Made by a program: the position numbers and the translations under genes. From the NCBI GenBank assembly GCA_036495425.1, contig DASXMW010000226.1, positions 6,958-70,957 on the forward strand: DNA of 64,000 nucleotides, in the 5' to 3' direction. This document shows positions 1-8,094 of the stretch, in pieces. The DNA is from Bog-532 sp036495425. Lineage in GTDB: Bacteria > Actinomycetota > Actinomycetes > Streptosporangiales > Streptosporangiaceae. The number at the start of each line of letters is the position of its first letter. Positions within the stretch are counted from its first letter, which is position 1. Below the pieces are notes generated by a model. It made no database searches. It saw only the letters and a list, made by a program, of their open reading frames with translations, and was not told where the DNA came from.

Positions 1-1834
1 CGGGCACCGGGATCGAGGCCCGCCCGGACAGGTAGGCGCCGGTCAGCGACCGCTCGTTGTCGATGAGCTCCTTGACCGGCCCGGACACCACGACCCAGCC
101 GCCGTGCTCGCCGGCGCCGGGGCCGATGTCGACCACCCAGTCGGCGGACCGGATGGTTTCCTCGTCGTGCTCGACCACGATCAGCGTGTTGCCCAGGTCG
201 CGCAGCCGCAGCAGCGTCTCCAGCAGCCGGGCGTTGTCCCGCTGGTGCAGGCCGATCGACGGCTCGTCCAGCACGTAGAGCACACCGACCAGGCCGGACC
301 CGATCTGGGTGGCCAGCCGGATGCGCTGGGCCTCCCCGCCGGCCAGCGTGGCCGAGGCCCGGTCCAGGCTCAGGTAGTCCAGGCCCACGTCGAGCAGGAA
401 GCCGAGCCGGGCGTTGACCTCCTTGAGGATCTGGGCCGCGATCTGCCGGTCCCGCTCGGACAGGTTCAGGTCCAGCATGAGTTTGGCCATCTCGCCGATG
501 GGCAGCGCGCAGATGTCGGCGATGGTCCGGTCGTCGATGGTCACGGCCAGCGCGATCGGCTTCAGCCGGCTTCCCCGGCAGCCCGGGCACGGCACCTCGC
601 GCATGTAGCCGGCGAACTTCTCCCGGCTGGAGTCGCTCTCGGCCTCGGAGTGCCGCCGCTCGACGTAGGGGATGACCCCTTCGAACTGGGTGTAGTAGGA
701 GCGCTCGCGGCCGTACCGGTTGCGGTAGCGGACGTGCACCTGCTGGTCGTAGCCGTTCAGCAGCGCGTCACGGGCCTTGGCCGGCAGCCGCTCCCACGGG
801 GTGTCGAGCCGGAACCCCAGCGAGTCGCCCAGCGCCTCGACCAGCCGGGCGAAGTAGTCGCTGACGTGGCCGCCGCTCCACGGCGCGATGGCGCCCTCGT
901 CCAGGCTCCTGGCCGGGTCGGGCACGATCAGCTCGGGGTCGACCTCCATGCGGGTGCCCAGGCCGGTGCAGTCCGGGCAGGCACCCCACGGGGAGTTGAA
1001 CGAGAACGACCGCGGCTCCAGCTCGTCGAACGACAGGTCGTCGTACAGGCAGGCCAGGTGCTCGGAGTACATACGCTCCCGGTGCGGGTCATCGTCCGGC
1101 AGGTCCACGAAGTCCAGCACGACCACGCCGCCGGACAGGCCCAGCGCGGTCTCGACCGAGTCGGTCAGCCGCCGCCGGGCGGTGTCCTTGACCGCGAGCC
1201 GGTCCACGATGACCTCGATGTCGTGTTTCTCGTACTTCTTCAGCGTCGGCAGGCTGCCCGCGGCGGCGTCGTCGAGGCGGACCATCTGGCCGTCGACCCG
1301 GGCCCGCGAGTACCCCTTGGTCTGCAGCTCGCGGAGCAGGTCGGCGTACTCGCCCTTGCGGCCGCGCACCACCGGGGCCAGCACCTGGAACCGGGTGCCG
1401 TCCTCCAGCTCGAGGACGCGGTCCACGATCTGCTGCGGGCTCTGCCGCGCGATCGGGCGCCCGCACAGCGGGCAGTGCGGCTTGCCGACCCGGGCGAACA
1501 GCAGCCGCATGTAGTCGTAGATCTCGGTGATCGTGCCGACCGTGGACCGCGGGTTGCGGCTGGCCGCCTTCTGGTCGATCGACACGGCCGGCGACAGCCC
1601 GTCGATGAAGTCGACGTCGGGCTTGTCCATCTGGCCCAGAAACTGGCGCGCGTAGGCCGACAGCGACTCCACGTAGCGGCGCTGGCCCTCGGCGAAGATC
1701 GTGTCAAAGGCCAGGCTGGACTTTCCTGAACCGGACAGCCCGGTGAACACGATCAGGGAATCTCGAGGCAGGTCGATCGAGACGTCCTTGAGATTGTGCT
1801 CGCGTGCGCCGCGAACGAGAAGTCGGTCAGCCAC
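1..1834 (-). CDS. uvrA: Excinuclease ABC subunit A (partial, C-terminus off the left edge)
   Basis: This is the DNA-damage recognition ATPase of UvrABC nucleotide excision repair. The minus strand reads VADRLLVRGAREHNL from a GTG at 1834, followed by the Walker A motif GLSGSGKSSLAF. Next come the zinc-finger pairs CPLCGRP and CPDCTG, and further on CPGCRGSRLK. The second ABC half shows the signature LAGGEAQRIRLA and the Walker B segment VLYVLDEPSIGLHQRDN. About 611 codons are present, of roughly 950 usual for UvrA, so the C-terminus lies outside the window. A PafBC-type promoter sits about 100 bp upstream. No strong ribosome binding site precedes the GTG, so the start rests on homology to the usual UvrA N-terminus. 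Identification is secure. Confidence 0.96.
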   Translation of the reverse strand, partial: MADRLLVRGAREHNLKDVSIDLPRDSLIVFTGLSGSGKSSLAFDTIFAEGQRRYVESLSAYARQFLGQMDKPDVDFIDGLSPAVSIDQKAASRNPRSTVGTITEIYDYMRLLFARVGKPHCPLCGRPIARQSPQQIVDRVLELEDGTRFQVLAPVVRGRKGEYADLLRELQTKGYSRARVDGQMVRLDDAAAGSLPTLKKYEKHDIEVIVDRLAVKDTARRRLTDSVETALGLSGGVVVLDFVDLPDDDPHRERMYSEHLACLYDDLSFDELEPRSFSFNSPWGACPDCTGLGTRMEVDPELIVPDPARSLDEGAIAPWSGGHVSDYFARLVEALGDSLGFRLDTPWERLPAKARDALLNGYDQQVHVRYRNRYGRERSYYTQFEGVIPYVERRHSEAESDSSREKFAGYMREVPCPGCRGSRLKPIALAVTIDDRTIADICALPIGEMAKLMLDLNLSERDRQIAAQILKEVNARLGFLLDVGLDYLSLDRASATLAGGEAQRIRLATQIGSGLVGVLYVLDEPSIGLHQRDNARLLETLLRLRDLGNTLIVVEHDEETIRSADWVVDIGPGAGEHGGWVVVSGPVKELIDNERSLTGAYLSGRASIPVP

Positions 1835-1929
1835 TTGGGGTCTCTGCTCTCTCTGGGCTCTCTCAGGCTCAACAAACTCAACCGTGCCGCGTTGACGCAG
1901 GTTGCGGGGGTAGGCACAAGGCCACTTCA

Positions 1930-1952
1930 ACTGTAGCCAGGGGGTCTGACAA
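1930..1952 (-). promoter_or_regulatory. PafBC/RecA-NDp-type DNA-damage promoter of uvrA
   Basis: Read on the minus strand, this is TTGTCAGAC, 8 bases, TACAGT. It fits the RecA-independent damage promoter known in mycobacteria (TTGTCRGTG-N8-TAnnnT), which is activated by PafBC. The match is to TTGTCRG and to the -10 with exact spacing; the last two bases of the first block differ. It ends about 95 bp before the uvrA GTG, which is a sensible target gene. Confidence 0.75.
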
Positions 1953-2030
1953 AACCGGGTCGCTTCCGGATGGCGACCGTCCCCGCTGCCCGCCCCGTGG
2001 CCCCGTGGCCCGTCCGGCGGTGTCAACGCT

Positions 2031-2073
2031 GACGGCGGGTGCCGTCTTCCCCGGCCGGACCCGGGTCCGGCCG
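2031..2073 (-). terminator. Two hairpins, probable terminator
   Basis: A 6-bp stem with a GGGT loop lies at 2031-2046. A perfect 22-bp palindrome lies at 2052-2073, centred on ACCCGGGT. They lie 5-47 bp beyond the stop of the small minus-strand reading frame at 2078-2374 and upstream of the uvrA promoter. The rest of 1835-2077 holds only the uvrA promoter and leader; I see no gene there. Confidence 0.5.
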
Positions 2074-2077
2074 CCGA

Positions 2078-2374
2078 TCATCCGGTGATGACCGCGACCA
2101 CCGTGCTGCCGGCCGCGAACGCCAACCCGAACTCGGCGCTGATCAGATCGTCGCGTTTCAGGATCAGATGGAAGGTAGCGGCACCGGGTCCCGGGCCGGT
2201 GATCGGCTGGATCGGCGATGGCAGCCGCGCAACCCCGGGCAGGGAACTGGGGCTGAGCCCGCGCGCGGCCGAGCGCAACCACCTGCCCCTGGCCTGGCCC
2301 GGCGGCGCCGGCAGAGGCCTGACGCTTTTCGCCAATCGCGCGGCTGGCCGCGGCTCTAGGCTCGGGCTCACCAT
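2078..2374 (-). CDS. Possible small hypothetical protein (98 aa)
   Basis: An open frame from ATG 2374 encodes a protein ending in FHLILKRDDLISAEF and a hydrophobic tail. I do not recognise it. Position-specific composition favours this frame over the overlapping plus-strand frame: over the first 50 codons the class that would be second position is about 52% G+C and the class that would be first position about 68%, as in genuine genes of this type. The stop is followed by two hairpins. Against it, the start is only 25 bp from the divergent VOC gene, and the N-terminal half is arginine/proline rich. It could be a remnant of a longer gene. Confidence 0.35.
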   Translation of the reverse strand: MVSPSLEPRPAARLAKSVRPLPAPPGQARGRWLRSAARGLSPSSLPGVARLPSPIQPITGPGPGAATFHLILKRDDLISAEFGLAFAAGSTVVAVITG

Positions 2375-2399
2375 CCACTGGTTGACCGAGGAGAGCCCG

Positions 2400-2771
2400 A
2401 TGCCACCCACCAGCCGCCACGGCAAAGTGTGCTACCTGCAGATCCCCGCCGACGACGCCGACGCCTCGGCCCGGTTCTACACCGAGGTGTTCGGCTGGTC
2501 CCTGCGGCGGCACGGGGATGGCACCCAGGCCTTCGACGACACCATCGGCGAGGTGAGCGGGATGTTCGTCCCCGGCCGCAAGCCGTGGGCCGGCCAGCCC
2601 GGCCTGATCGTCGACATCATGGTCGACGACGCCGAGCAGGCCGTGGCCGCGATCGTGGCCCACGGGGGCGAGATCGTCCAGCCGATCGGCGGTGACGCCC
2701 CGGAGATCACGGCCCGGTTCCGGGATCCGGCCGGCAACATCCTGGGCATCTACCAAGAACCCCCGCAGTAA
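2400..2771 (+). CDS. VOC-family (glyoxalase/bleomycin-resistance fold) protein
   Basis: This 123-aa single-module protein begins at ATG 2400 with GAGGAGAG just upstream as ribosome binding site. The pattern KVCYLQIPADDADASARFY near the N-terminus and RFRDPAGNILGIYQEP at the C-terminus is that of the vicinal-oxygen-chelate fold in which two beta-alpha-beta-beta-beta units build a metal or ligand pocket. Members include glyoxalases, extradiol dioxygenases and antibiotic-binding proteins. The substrate cannot be told from sequence. It stands alone with no obvious operon partner. Confidence 0.85.
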   Translation: MPPTSRHGKVCYLQIPADDADASARFYTEVFGWSLRRHGDGTQAFDDTIGEVSGMFVPGRKPWAGQPGLIVDIMVDDAEQAVAAIVAHGGEIVQPIGGDAPEITARFRDPAGNILGIYQEPPQ

Positions 2772-2873
2772 CCTCCGCTGCTCTCCGTGTGGCCCCAGCG
2801 GGCCGGCGGGCGATTGTAATCAATTGGATGCAATGGGTGTTCGTGAGGGCAAGCGGGTCCGGGCCTCGCTGCG

Positions 2874-2879
2874 TACGAT
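2874..2879 (+). promoter_or_regulatory. -10 element TACGAT, leaderless start of the metallo-hydrolase
   Basis: TACGAT is followed by six bases and then the GTG at 2886. Transcription would therefore begin at or next to the start codon. No Shine-Dalgarno sequence precedes the gene, which fits a leaderless mRNA. Confidence 0.5.
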
Positions 2880-2885
2880 TGGCGC

Positions 2886-3548
2886 GTGACGTACACCGGG
2901 AATGTGAAGGTCGGCGGGCCGTCCGACACGCGTGAGCTCGACGGCCTGACCGTCACCAAGCTGGCCGTCGGCCCGATGGACAACAACGCCTACCTGCTGC
3001 GCGATACGAGCACGGGCCAGGGCCTGCTCATCGACGCCGCCAACGAACCCGACCGCATCATCGCGATGGTCGGCGACACCCCCATCACCTGGCTGGTGAC
3101 CACCCACCGGCACTGGGACCACTGGCAGGCGCTGCAGGACGTGCACGCCGCCGTCGGCGGGGTCGTCGTGGCCCAGACCGAGGACGCGCCCGAGCTGCCC
3201 ATCGCCGTCGACGACGACCTGTCCGACGGCGACATCCTGCGGTTCGGCGACGCCGCGGTGTCCGTGATCCACCTGCGCGGGCACACCCCCGGCAGCGTGG
3301 CCATCCGCTACGACGCCGAGGGCCGGCTGGCCGACACGCCGCACCTGTTCACCGGGGACTCGCTGTTCCCGGGCGGGCCGGGCAAGACCGGCAGCCCGGC
3401 CGAGTTCACCTCGCTGATGAACGACCTCGAGGAGCGGGTGTTCGGCCGCCTGCCCGACGCCACCTGGGTCTATCCCGGGCACGGCGCCGACACCACCCTG
3501 GGTGCGGAGCGTCCGCACCTAAGCGAGTGGCGGGCCCGGGGCTGGTAA
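2886..3548 (+). CDS. MBL-fold metallo-hydrolase
   Basis: This 220-aa protein has the metallo-beta-lactamase fold with the metal motif THRHWDHW (HxHxDH type), a later HLRGHTPGS loop, FTGDSLFPGG, and YPGHGADT near the C-terminus. These supply the histidines and aspartate of a binuclear metal site. The family includes glyoxalase II, persulfide dioxygenases and lactonases; substrate is undetermined. The protein appears cytoplasmic, with no signal peptide. The 3' end overlaps the convergent acetyltransferase gene by 30 bp. Confidence 0.88.
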   Translation: MTYTGNVKVGGPSDTRELDGLTVTKLAVGPMDNNAYLLRDTSTGQGLLIDAANEPDRIIAMVGDTPITWLVTTHRHWDHWQALQDVHAAVGGVVVAQTEDAPELPIAVDDDLSDGDILRFGDAAVSVIHLRGHTPGSVAIRYDAEGRLADTPHLFTGDSLFPGGPGKTGSPAEFTSLMNDLEERVFGRLPDATWVYPGHGADTTLGAERPHLSEWRARGW

Positions 3549-4166
3549 CAGGTCCCGGGCGTAGCGGACCTCGGGCGCGCCCGCGAAGCTGGGGTGCTCG
3601 CCGCCGCGGCGCCGGAACCCGGCCCGCTCGTAGAACCGCCGGGCCCGGTGGTTGTCGCGGAGCACCCACAAGATCATGCGCGGGTAGGCCTCGGCCCGGA
3701 CCGCGGCCAGCACCTGGTCCATCAGGGCCCGGCCGGTCCCGGTCGACCACTGGTCGGGCGCCACGTACAGCGCGTACAGCTCGGCCACCAGCGGCCGCGA
3801 GCCGGGACCGCCGCCGGCGCGAGCCTGCCTGGGCCGTCCATCCACCCCGCGTTCGATCCCATAGGACGCGTAACCGGTGATGGCGGCGGCCGGGCGGGCG
3901 GCGGGATGCGGAGCGGGAGAGGGCTGGTCTTCGGCCACCAGCACGTGGGACCAGGGCCGCTCGGCGAACCGGGCCCGCTCGCGAGCCGGGTCGGTGCGGG
4001 CGATGACGCTCTCGATGATCTCGGGGGCCAGGATGCCGCCGTAGGCCGCGGGCCAGGAGGCTCGCCGGACCGCGACGATGCCCTCGGCGTCGTCGGCCGT
4101 GGCCGGCCGGATCAGCACCACGGCGCCAGCGTACGGGTGCTGCTCCGTGGGGGCAAAGGTAACCAT
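3519..4166 (-). CDS. GNAT-family N-acetyltransferase
   Basis: The 215-aa protein starts at ATG 4166 behind a clear GGGGGAG ribosome binding site. IRPATADDAEGIVAVRRASW is the GNAT N-terminal strand-helix, ELYALYVAPDQWSTGTGRAL is motif A that binds acetyl-CoA pyrophosphate, and ILWVLRDNHRARRFYERAGF is motif B. An inserted proline/alanine/arginine-rich stretch (about residues 80-125) sits between the halves. The substrate is unknown. The end overlaps the convergent metallo-hydrolase gene by 30 bp. Confidence 0.87.
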   Translation of the reverse strand: MVTFAPTEQHPYAGAVVLIRPATADDAEGIVAVRRASWPAAYGGILAPEIIESVIARTDPARERARFAERPWSHVLVAEDQPSPAPHPAARPAAAITGYASYGIERGVDGRPRQARAGGGPGSRPLVAELYALYVAPDQWSTGTGRALMDQVLAAVRAEAYPRMILWVLRDNHRARRFYERAGFRRRGGEHPSFAGAPEVRYARDLLPAPGPPLA

Positions 4167-4321
4167 GCTCCCCCTCTTAGGGACCCTGGGATGTCTTTGC
4201 GCCCCGTGCGGCCCGGGGCCGGCCGGGGACCCGGGGGCCGGGGCCGCGGGGGCGGGCGGCGCGGGGCGGGGGTTGGGTGCGGGGCGGCACCCGGAGGTTC
4301 CAAGGGCCGGGTGCCACCCCG

Positions 4322-4342
4322 CCGTACCGTGTCGGGGTACGG
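4322..4342 (-). terminator. Hairpin after the GH16 gene
   Basis: A 7-bp perfect stem (CCGTACC/GGTACGG) with a 7-base loop starts three bases beyond the GH16 stop codon on the minus strand. There is no U-tract, as is common in high-GC actinobacteria. The stretch 4200-4300 between it and the acetyltransferase is extremely G-rich and holds no recognisable gene. Confidence 0.5.
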
Positions 4343-4344
4343 GC

Positions 4345-5454
4345 TTAACTGCTGGTCTGGTACACGGCCACGTAGCCGACGCTCATGGCGGCGCCGGAGC
4401 TGGTCGAGCCGTCCGGTGAGGTGCAGCCGCAGACCCCGTTGGGGAAGCCGCCGCCCATGGCCAGGTCCAGGATCAGGAAGAAGCCGTGATCGACGGCCGC
4501 CTGCCAGGTGGACGCTCCCACCTGGCTTTCGGTCACCGTGTAGTAGGCGTTGCCGTTGAGCAGGAAGGTGATCGACTCGTTGCTGGTGTCGGTGCGGTTG
4601 ATGATGGCCGAGTACGTGTTGTAGCCGGTCTGGCAGCCCGAGCACGCGGTCGCGCCGCTGCCCAGGCCGTTGGTCTCGTTACAGGGGCCACCGGGGTCGG
4701 TGCCGCAGTGGAAGGTCCCGTACAGATCGGACTGAGCGTTGACGTCTTCCATGATGTCGATCTCGCCGGTGGACGGCCAGCTGGCGCAGTCCATGGTGCC
4801 GGACGTGCCCGCGCCGCTGGACCGGAAGCCGTCGCCCAGCATCCAGAACGCGGGCCAGTAGCCCAGGCCGCTGGCCGGGTTGGGCTGCTCGATCGAGGCC
4901 GAGACCTCCAGCTCACCGCCGGCCGGGGCCTCGAAGTCGCCGGCGGTGGTCTCGATCCGCCCCGACGTCCACGAGCCGCCCGAGTTGACCGGCGTGATGT
5001 TCAGGTGGCCGTTGCCGTCCTCGGCGACGTTGGCGGTGGAACTGGTGTTGCTCTCCACCTCGCCGGTGCCGTAGCTGGCGGTGCAGCCGGTGCCGTTGTA
5101 CTGGGTGCCGGTGTCGTAGGTCCAGTTCGAGTCGACCGCAGATCCGGCCGCCCCGGAGAAGTCGTCGCCGAACACCGTGGTCCAGCCGGACGGCGGCGCG
5201 GGCACGGTGGTGGCGCTGGCCGGGGCGGCCACGCCCGCGACGACCCCGGCCACCAGCAGCAACGGGGTCACGGCGGCGGCGCAGATCCGCCAGCGGGCCC
5301 GTGGGCCGGGGGCGCCGCGCAAGCGGGAGGGCGCGGCGGCCCCGGGCGGGCCTTCCGGCCGCGAGCCCGCGGGCGCCCGGGCGGGCGGCTCGGCGGGCGC
5401 CCCGGCGGGCGGGCGGCCGGTAAGTCCTTTGGCCGTGCGGAGGTGATATCGCAT
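4345..5454 (-). CDS. Secreted GH16 endo-beta-1,3(4)-glucanase
   Basis: This 369-aa exported glycosidase probably cuts beta-1,3 or mixed-linkage glucans. The catalytic motif GEIDIMED (ExDxxE) carries the nucleophile and acid/base glutamates of family GH16, and the YWPAFWMLGDG strand precedes it. The hydrophobic signal segment AAAVTPLLLVAGVVAGVAA, ending in ASA, lies near residues 58-80. It follows an unusually long proline/alanine/arginine-rich N-terminus of about 55 residues, so the true start may be further in. The neighbouring LacI regulator and GH1 beta-glucosidase suggest one beta-glucan utilisation module: outside chain cutting here, intracellular oligosaccharide hydrolysis by the GH1 enzyme. 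Confidence 0.9.
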   Translation of the reverse strand: MRYHLRTAKGLTGRPPAGAPAEPPARAPAGSRPEGPPGAAAPSRLRGAPGPRARWRICAAAVTPLLLVAGVVAGVAAPASATTVPAPPSGWTTVFGDDFSGAAGSAVDSNWTYDTGTQYNGTGCTASYGTGEVESNTSSTANVAEDGNGHLNITPVNSGGSWTSGRIETTAGDFEAPAGGELEVSASIEQPNPASGLGYWPAFWMLGDGFRSSGAGTSGTMDCASWPSTGEIDIMEDVNAQSDLYGTFHCGTDPGGPCNETNGLGSGATACSGCQTGYNTYSAIINRTDTSNESITFLLNGNAYYTVTESQVGASTWQAAVDHGFFLILDLAMGGGFPNGVCGCTSPDGSTSSGAAMSVGYVAVYQTSS

Positions 5455-5514
5455 ACGAGGGTCCCTTCGTGGGGTTCGGCTCGGCGTTTCCCCGCTCGGT
5501 TCTGGGTCCTGGTG

Positions 5515-6549
5515 CTACTCCTTCGGTTCGGCCGGGCAGCCGCAGCTGCGCCGGATGACGAGTTCGGTCGGGAGGGTCTCGGCGCGGGCGGGCTCGGTGC
5601 TGCCCTCGATGCGCTCCAGCAGCCGGGCGGCGGCGCGGACGCCCAGGTCGCGGACGGGCTGCCCGACCGTGGTCAGGGCCGGTTCCACCACCCGGCCCGG
5701 GAAGATGTTGTCGAAGCCGGTCACCGCCACGTCCCCGGGCACGTCGATGCCGGACCGCTGCAGCTCGCGCATGACGCCGATCGCCATCTGGTCGTTGGCG
5801 CAGGCCACGGCCTCGGGGATGGCTTCGCGGCCGAGCAGGACCCGGGCCGCGGTGCGCCCGCTGGCCTCGGAGAAGTCACCGCCGGGCACCACGTCGACGG
5901 TGCCGCCGGACACGGTGCGGGCGGCCGAGGAGAACGCGGACAGGCGTTCCACCGCGTCGGGGGCGTCGCGCGGGCCGCCGACGAAACCGAGCCGACGGTA
6001 GCCGTGGTGGCCGGTCAGGTGGTTGGTCAGTTCCCGCATGCCCGCCGGGTTGTCGACCCGGACCACGTCCAGGCCCGCCCCGGCCGCCGAGGCGGCGATG
6101 GCCACCACCGGCAGCCGCCGGGCCAGCGCCCGCAACTGGGCCGGGGCCAGCACGTCCTCCACCACCAGCAGGCCGTCGACCTTGCCGGACAGGGCCCGGA
6201 TCCGGTTGTGGAACGGCTCCCCGCTGGGGCCGAACGACAGCAGCAGCGAGGTGTCGGTACCGCGCAGCACCGCCTCCACCGCGTGCACGACCACGTCCAC
6301 GAACAGCAGGCCGTCCCGCTCGATGTCGGTCTCGTCGACGCCGCGCTCCAGGCCGACCAGGCCGATGATCTCCTTGCGGCGGCGGGACAGCCCCTGGGCC
6401 GAGGCGTCGGGGACGAAGCCGACCTCCTCGATCACCGCCAGCACGCGATCCCTGGTCACCGGGCGTACGAGGTCCGAACCGCGCATCACCCGCGACACCG
6501 TGGCCGTCGAGACGCCGGCCAGCCGGGCCACGTCGTACACGGTGGGCAT
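5515..6549 (-). CDS. LacI-family transcriptional regulator (beta-glucoside module)
   Basis: The 344-aa protein starts at ATG 6549 with the canonical LacI helix-turn-helix MPTVYDVARLAGVSTATVSR, followed by a periplasmic-binding-protein-like sensor domain (GFVGGPRDAPDAVERLSAF, ACANDQMAIGVMRELQRSG, VAVTGFDNIFPGR). The C-terminus has an uncommon CGCPAEPKE tail. It is divergent from the GH1 beta-glucosidase, and two LacI-type operators lie in the shared 125-bp promoter region. The likely role is repression of both genes in the absence of a beta-glucoside such as cellobiose or laminaribiose. The inducer is inferred. Confidence 0.92.
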   Translation of the reverse strand: MPTVYDVARLAGVSTATVSRVMRGSDLVRPVTRDRVLAVIEEVGFVPDASAQGLSRRRKEIIGLVGLERGVDETDIERDGLLFVDVVVHAVEAVLRGTDTSLLLSFGPSGEPFHNRIRALSGKVDGLLVVEDVLAPAQLRALARRLPVVAIAASAAGAGLDVVRVDNPAGMRELTNHLTGHHGYRRLGFVGGPRDAPDAVERLSAFSSAARTVSGGTVDVVPGGDFSEASGRTAARVLLGREAIPEAVACANDQMAIGVMRELQRSGIDVPGDVAVTGFDNIFPGRVVEPALTTVGQPVRDLGVRAAARLLERIEGSTEPARAETLPTELVIRRSCGCPAEPKE

Positions 6550-6565
6550 GTAGGGTTTCCTCGGT

Positions 6566-6579
6566 TGTAAGCGGTTACA
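6566..6579. promoter_or_regulatory. LacI-type operator 1
   Basis: TGTAAGCGGTTACA is an imperfect palindrome with a central CG, as usual for LacI-family operators. It lies 16 bp upstream of the regulator start, fitting autoregulation. Confidence 0.7.
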
Positions 6580-6609
6580 TCCGTGTTGAACTGTGATGCT
6601 AGAAGGGCA

Positions 6610-6623
6610 TGTAAGCGGTGTCA
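6610..6623. promoter_or_regulatory. LacI-type operator 2
   Basis: TGTAAGCGGTGTCA repeats the left half and centre of operator 1, 44 bp downstream (about four helical turns). It lies about 50 bp before the beta-glucosidase start. The pair could allow cooperative binding or looping. Confidence 0.65.
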
Positions 6624-6674
6624 ATCCCGCACAGTGTCAATCAATTGGGAAACACGACCCGACAAGGAGATCAG

Positions 6675-8072
6675 ATGAGCCAGGCGCGTGACGCCTTTCC
6701 GGACGGCTTCCTGTGGGGTGTTTCCACGGCGTCCTACCAGATCGAGGGGGCGGTGGCCGAGGACGGCCGGGGCCTGTCGATCTGGGACACGTTCAGCCAC
6801 ACGCCGGGCCGGACCACCAACGGCGACACCGGGGACATCGCCTGCGACGCCTACCACCGGGTGGACGAGGATCTGGCCCTGCTGTCCCGGCTGGGGGTGA
6901 ACAGCTACCGGTTCTCGATCGCCTGGCCGCGGATCCAGCCCGACGGGCGGGGCGCCCCCAACCAGGCCGGCCTGGACCACTACCGGCGCCTGGTCGACCA
7001 GCTGCTCGACCGCGGGATCACCCCGCTGGTCACGCTGTACCACTGGGACCTGCCGCAGGCGCTGCAGGACAAGGGCGGCTGGGCCACCCGGGACACGGCC
7101 GCGCTGTTCGCCGACTACGCCGGGATCGTGGCCGGGGCCCTGGGCGACCGGGTGCAGCGCTGGATCACGCTGAACGAGCCGTGGGTGGCCTCCAGCATGG
7201 GCTACCGCAGCGCCGAGCACGCGCCCGGGATCGCCGACCCGCGCCAGTACGTGGCGGCAGTGCACCACCTGCTGCTGGGCCACGGCCAGGCCACCGCCGC
7301 GGTCCGCGCGGCCACGCCGTCGCCGCAGGCCACGCAGGTCGGCATCACGCTCAACATGGCCCAGGTCTACCCGGCCGACCCGGCCAGCCCGGCCGACCGG
7401 GAACTGGCCGCCGACATCGACGCCGACCTGAACGGGGTGTTCCTGGACCCGCTGACCCGCGGCAGCTACCCGGACCGGCTCGGTGAGGGCCAGGCCCCGG
7501 GCGGGCAGCTGATCCGGGACGGCGACTTCGACGTGATCCGGGCCCCGATCGACTTCCTGGGCGTGAACTACTACGCGCCGCACATCGTGGCCGTGCGCGA
7601 GGACGGGATCTTCCGGCGCGGTGATATCCCGATGCCGTGGCGGCCGGGGGGAACGTTCGTGCAGCCCGGCCACCTGCCGGTCACGGCCATGGGCTGGCTG
7701 GTCGACCCGAACGCCCTGTACGACCTGCTGGTCCGGGTCAGCGAGGACGCGCCGGGGGTGCCGCTGTACATCACCGAGAACGGGGCCGCCTGCTACGACT
7801 ACGTGAACCCGGACGGCATCGTGGAGGACCCCGAGCGCATCGCCTACCTGCAGGGCCACCTGCAGGCGGTCCGGCGCGCGATCACCGACGGGGTGCCGAT
7901 GCGCGGGTACTTCGCCTGGTCGCTGTTGGACAACTTCGAGTGGGCCCACGGGTACTCCAAGCGGTTCGGCCTGGTCTTCGTGGATTACGGAACCCAGCGG
8001 CGCATCCCCAAGCGGAGCGCGGATTGGTACGGGGAGGTGGCCCGGTCCAACTCCGTGGCCGCGGCCGGGTAG
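6675..8072 (+). CDS. GH1 beta-glucosidase
   Basis: This 465-aa intracellular glycosidase starts at ATG 6675 with AAGGAGA upstream. It shows FPDGFLWGVSTASYQIEGA at the N-terminus, the acid/base motif TLNEPW, the nucleophile motif YITENG and the substrate-binding FAWSLLDNFEWAHGYSKRFG near the C-terminus. It should release glucose from cellobiose or other beta-glucosides. No signal peptide is present, so the substrate must be imported by a transporter not present in this window. It is divergent from the LacI regulator and downstream of two operators. Confidence 0.95.
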   Translation: MSQARDAFPDGFLWGVSTASYQIEGAVAEDGRGLSIWDTFSHTPGRTTNGDTGDIACDAYHRVDEDLALLSRLGVNSYRFSIAWPRIQPDGRGAPNQAGLDHYRRLVDQLLDRGITPLVTLYHWDLPQALQDKGGWATRDTAALFADYAGIVAGALGDRVQRWITLNEPWVASSMGYRSAEHAPGIADPRQYVAAVHHLLLGHGQATAAVRAATPSPQATQVGITLNMAQVYPADPASPADRELAADIDADLNGVFLDPLTRGSYPDRLGEGQAPGGQLIRDGDFDVIRAPIDFLGVNYYAPHIVAVREDGIFRRGDIPMPWRPGGTFVQPGHLPVTAMGWLVDPNALYDLLVRVSEDAPGVPLYITENGAACYDYVNPDGIVEDPERIAYLQGHLQAVRRAITDGVPMRGYFAWSLLDNFEWAHGYSKRFGLVFVDYGTQRRIPKRSADWYGEVARSNSVAAAG

Positions 8073-8091
8073 GCCCCGGGTCCCTGGGCCT
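8071..8091. terminator. Hairpin between convergent genes
   Basis: AGGCCC (8071-8076) pairs with GGGCCT (8086-8091) across a G/C-rich loop. It lies in the 22-bp gap between the GH1 gene and the convergent gene ending at 8095, so it could serve both strands. The stem is short. Confidence 0.35.
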
Positions 8092-8094
8092 GGG

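Noticed and set aside
104..1729. Long plus-strand open frame (541 codons)
   Set aside because: It is the antisense shadow of uvrA, whose motifs are unmistakable on the minus strand; the plus product is Gly/Gln/Val/Arg low-complexity.
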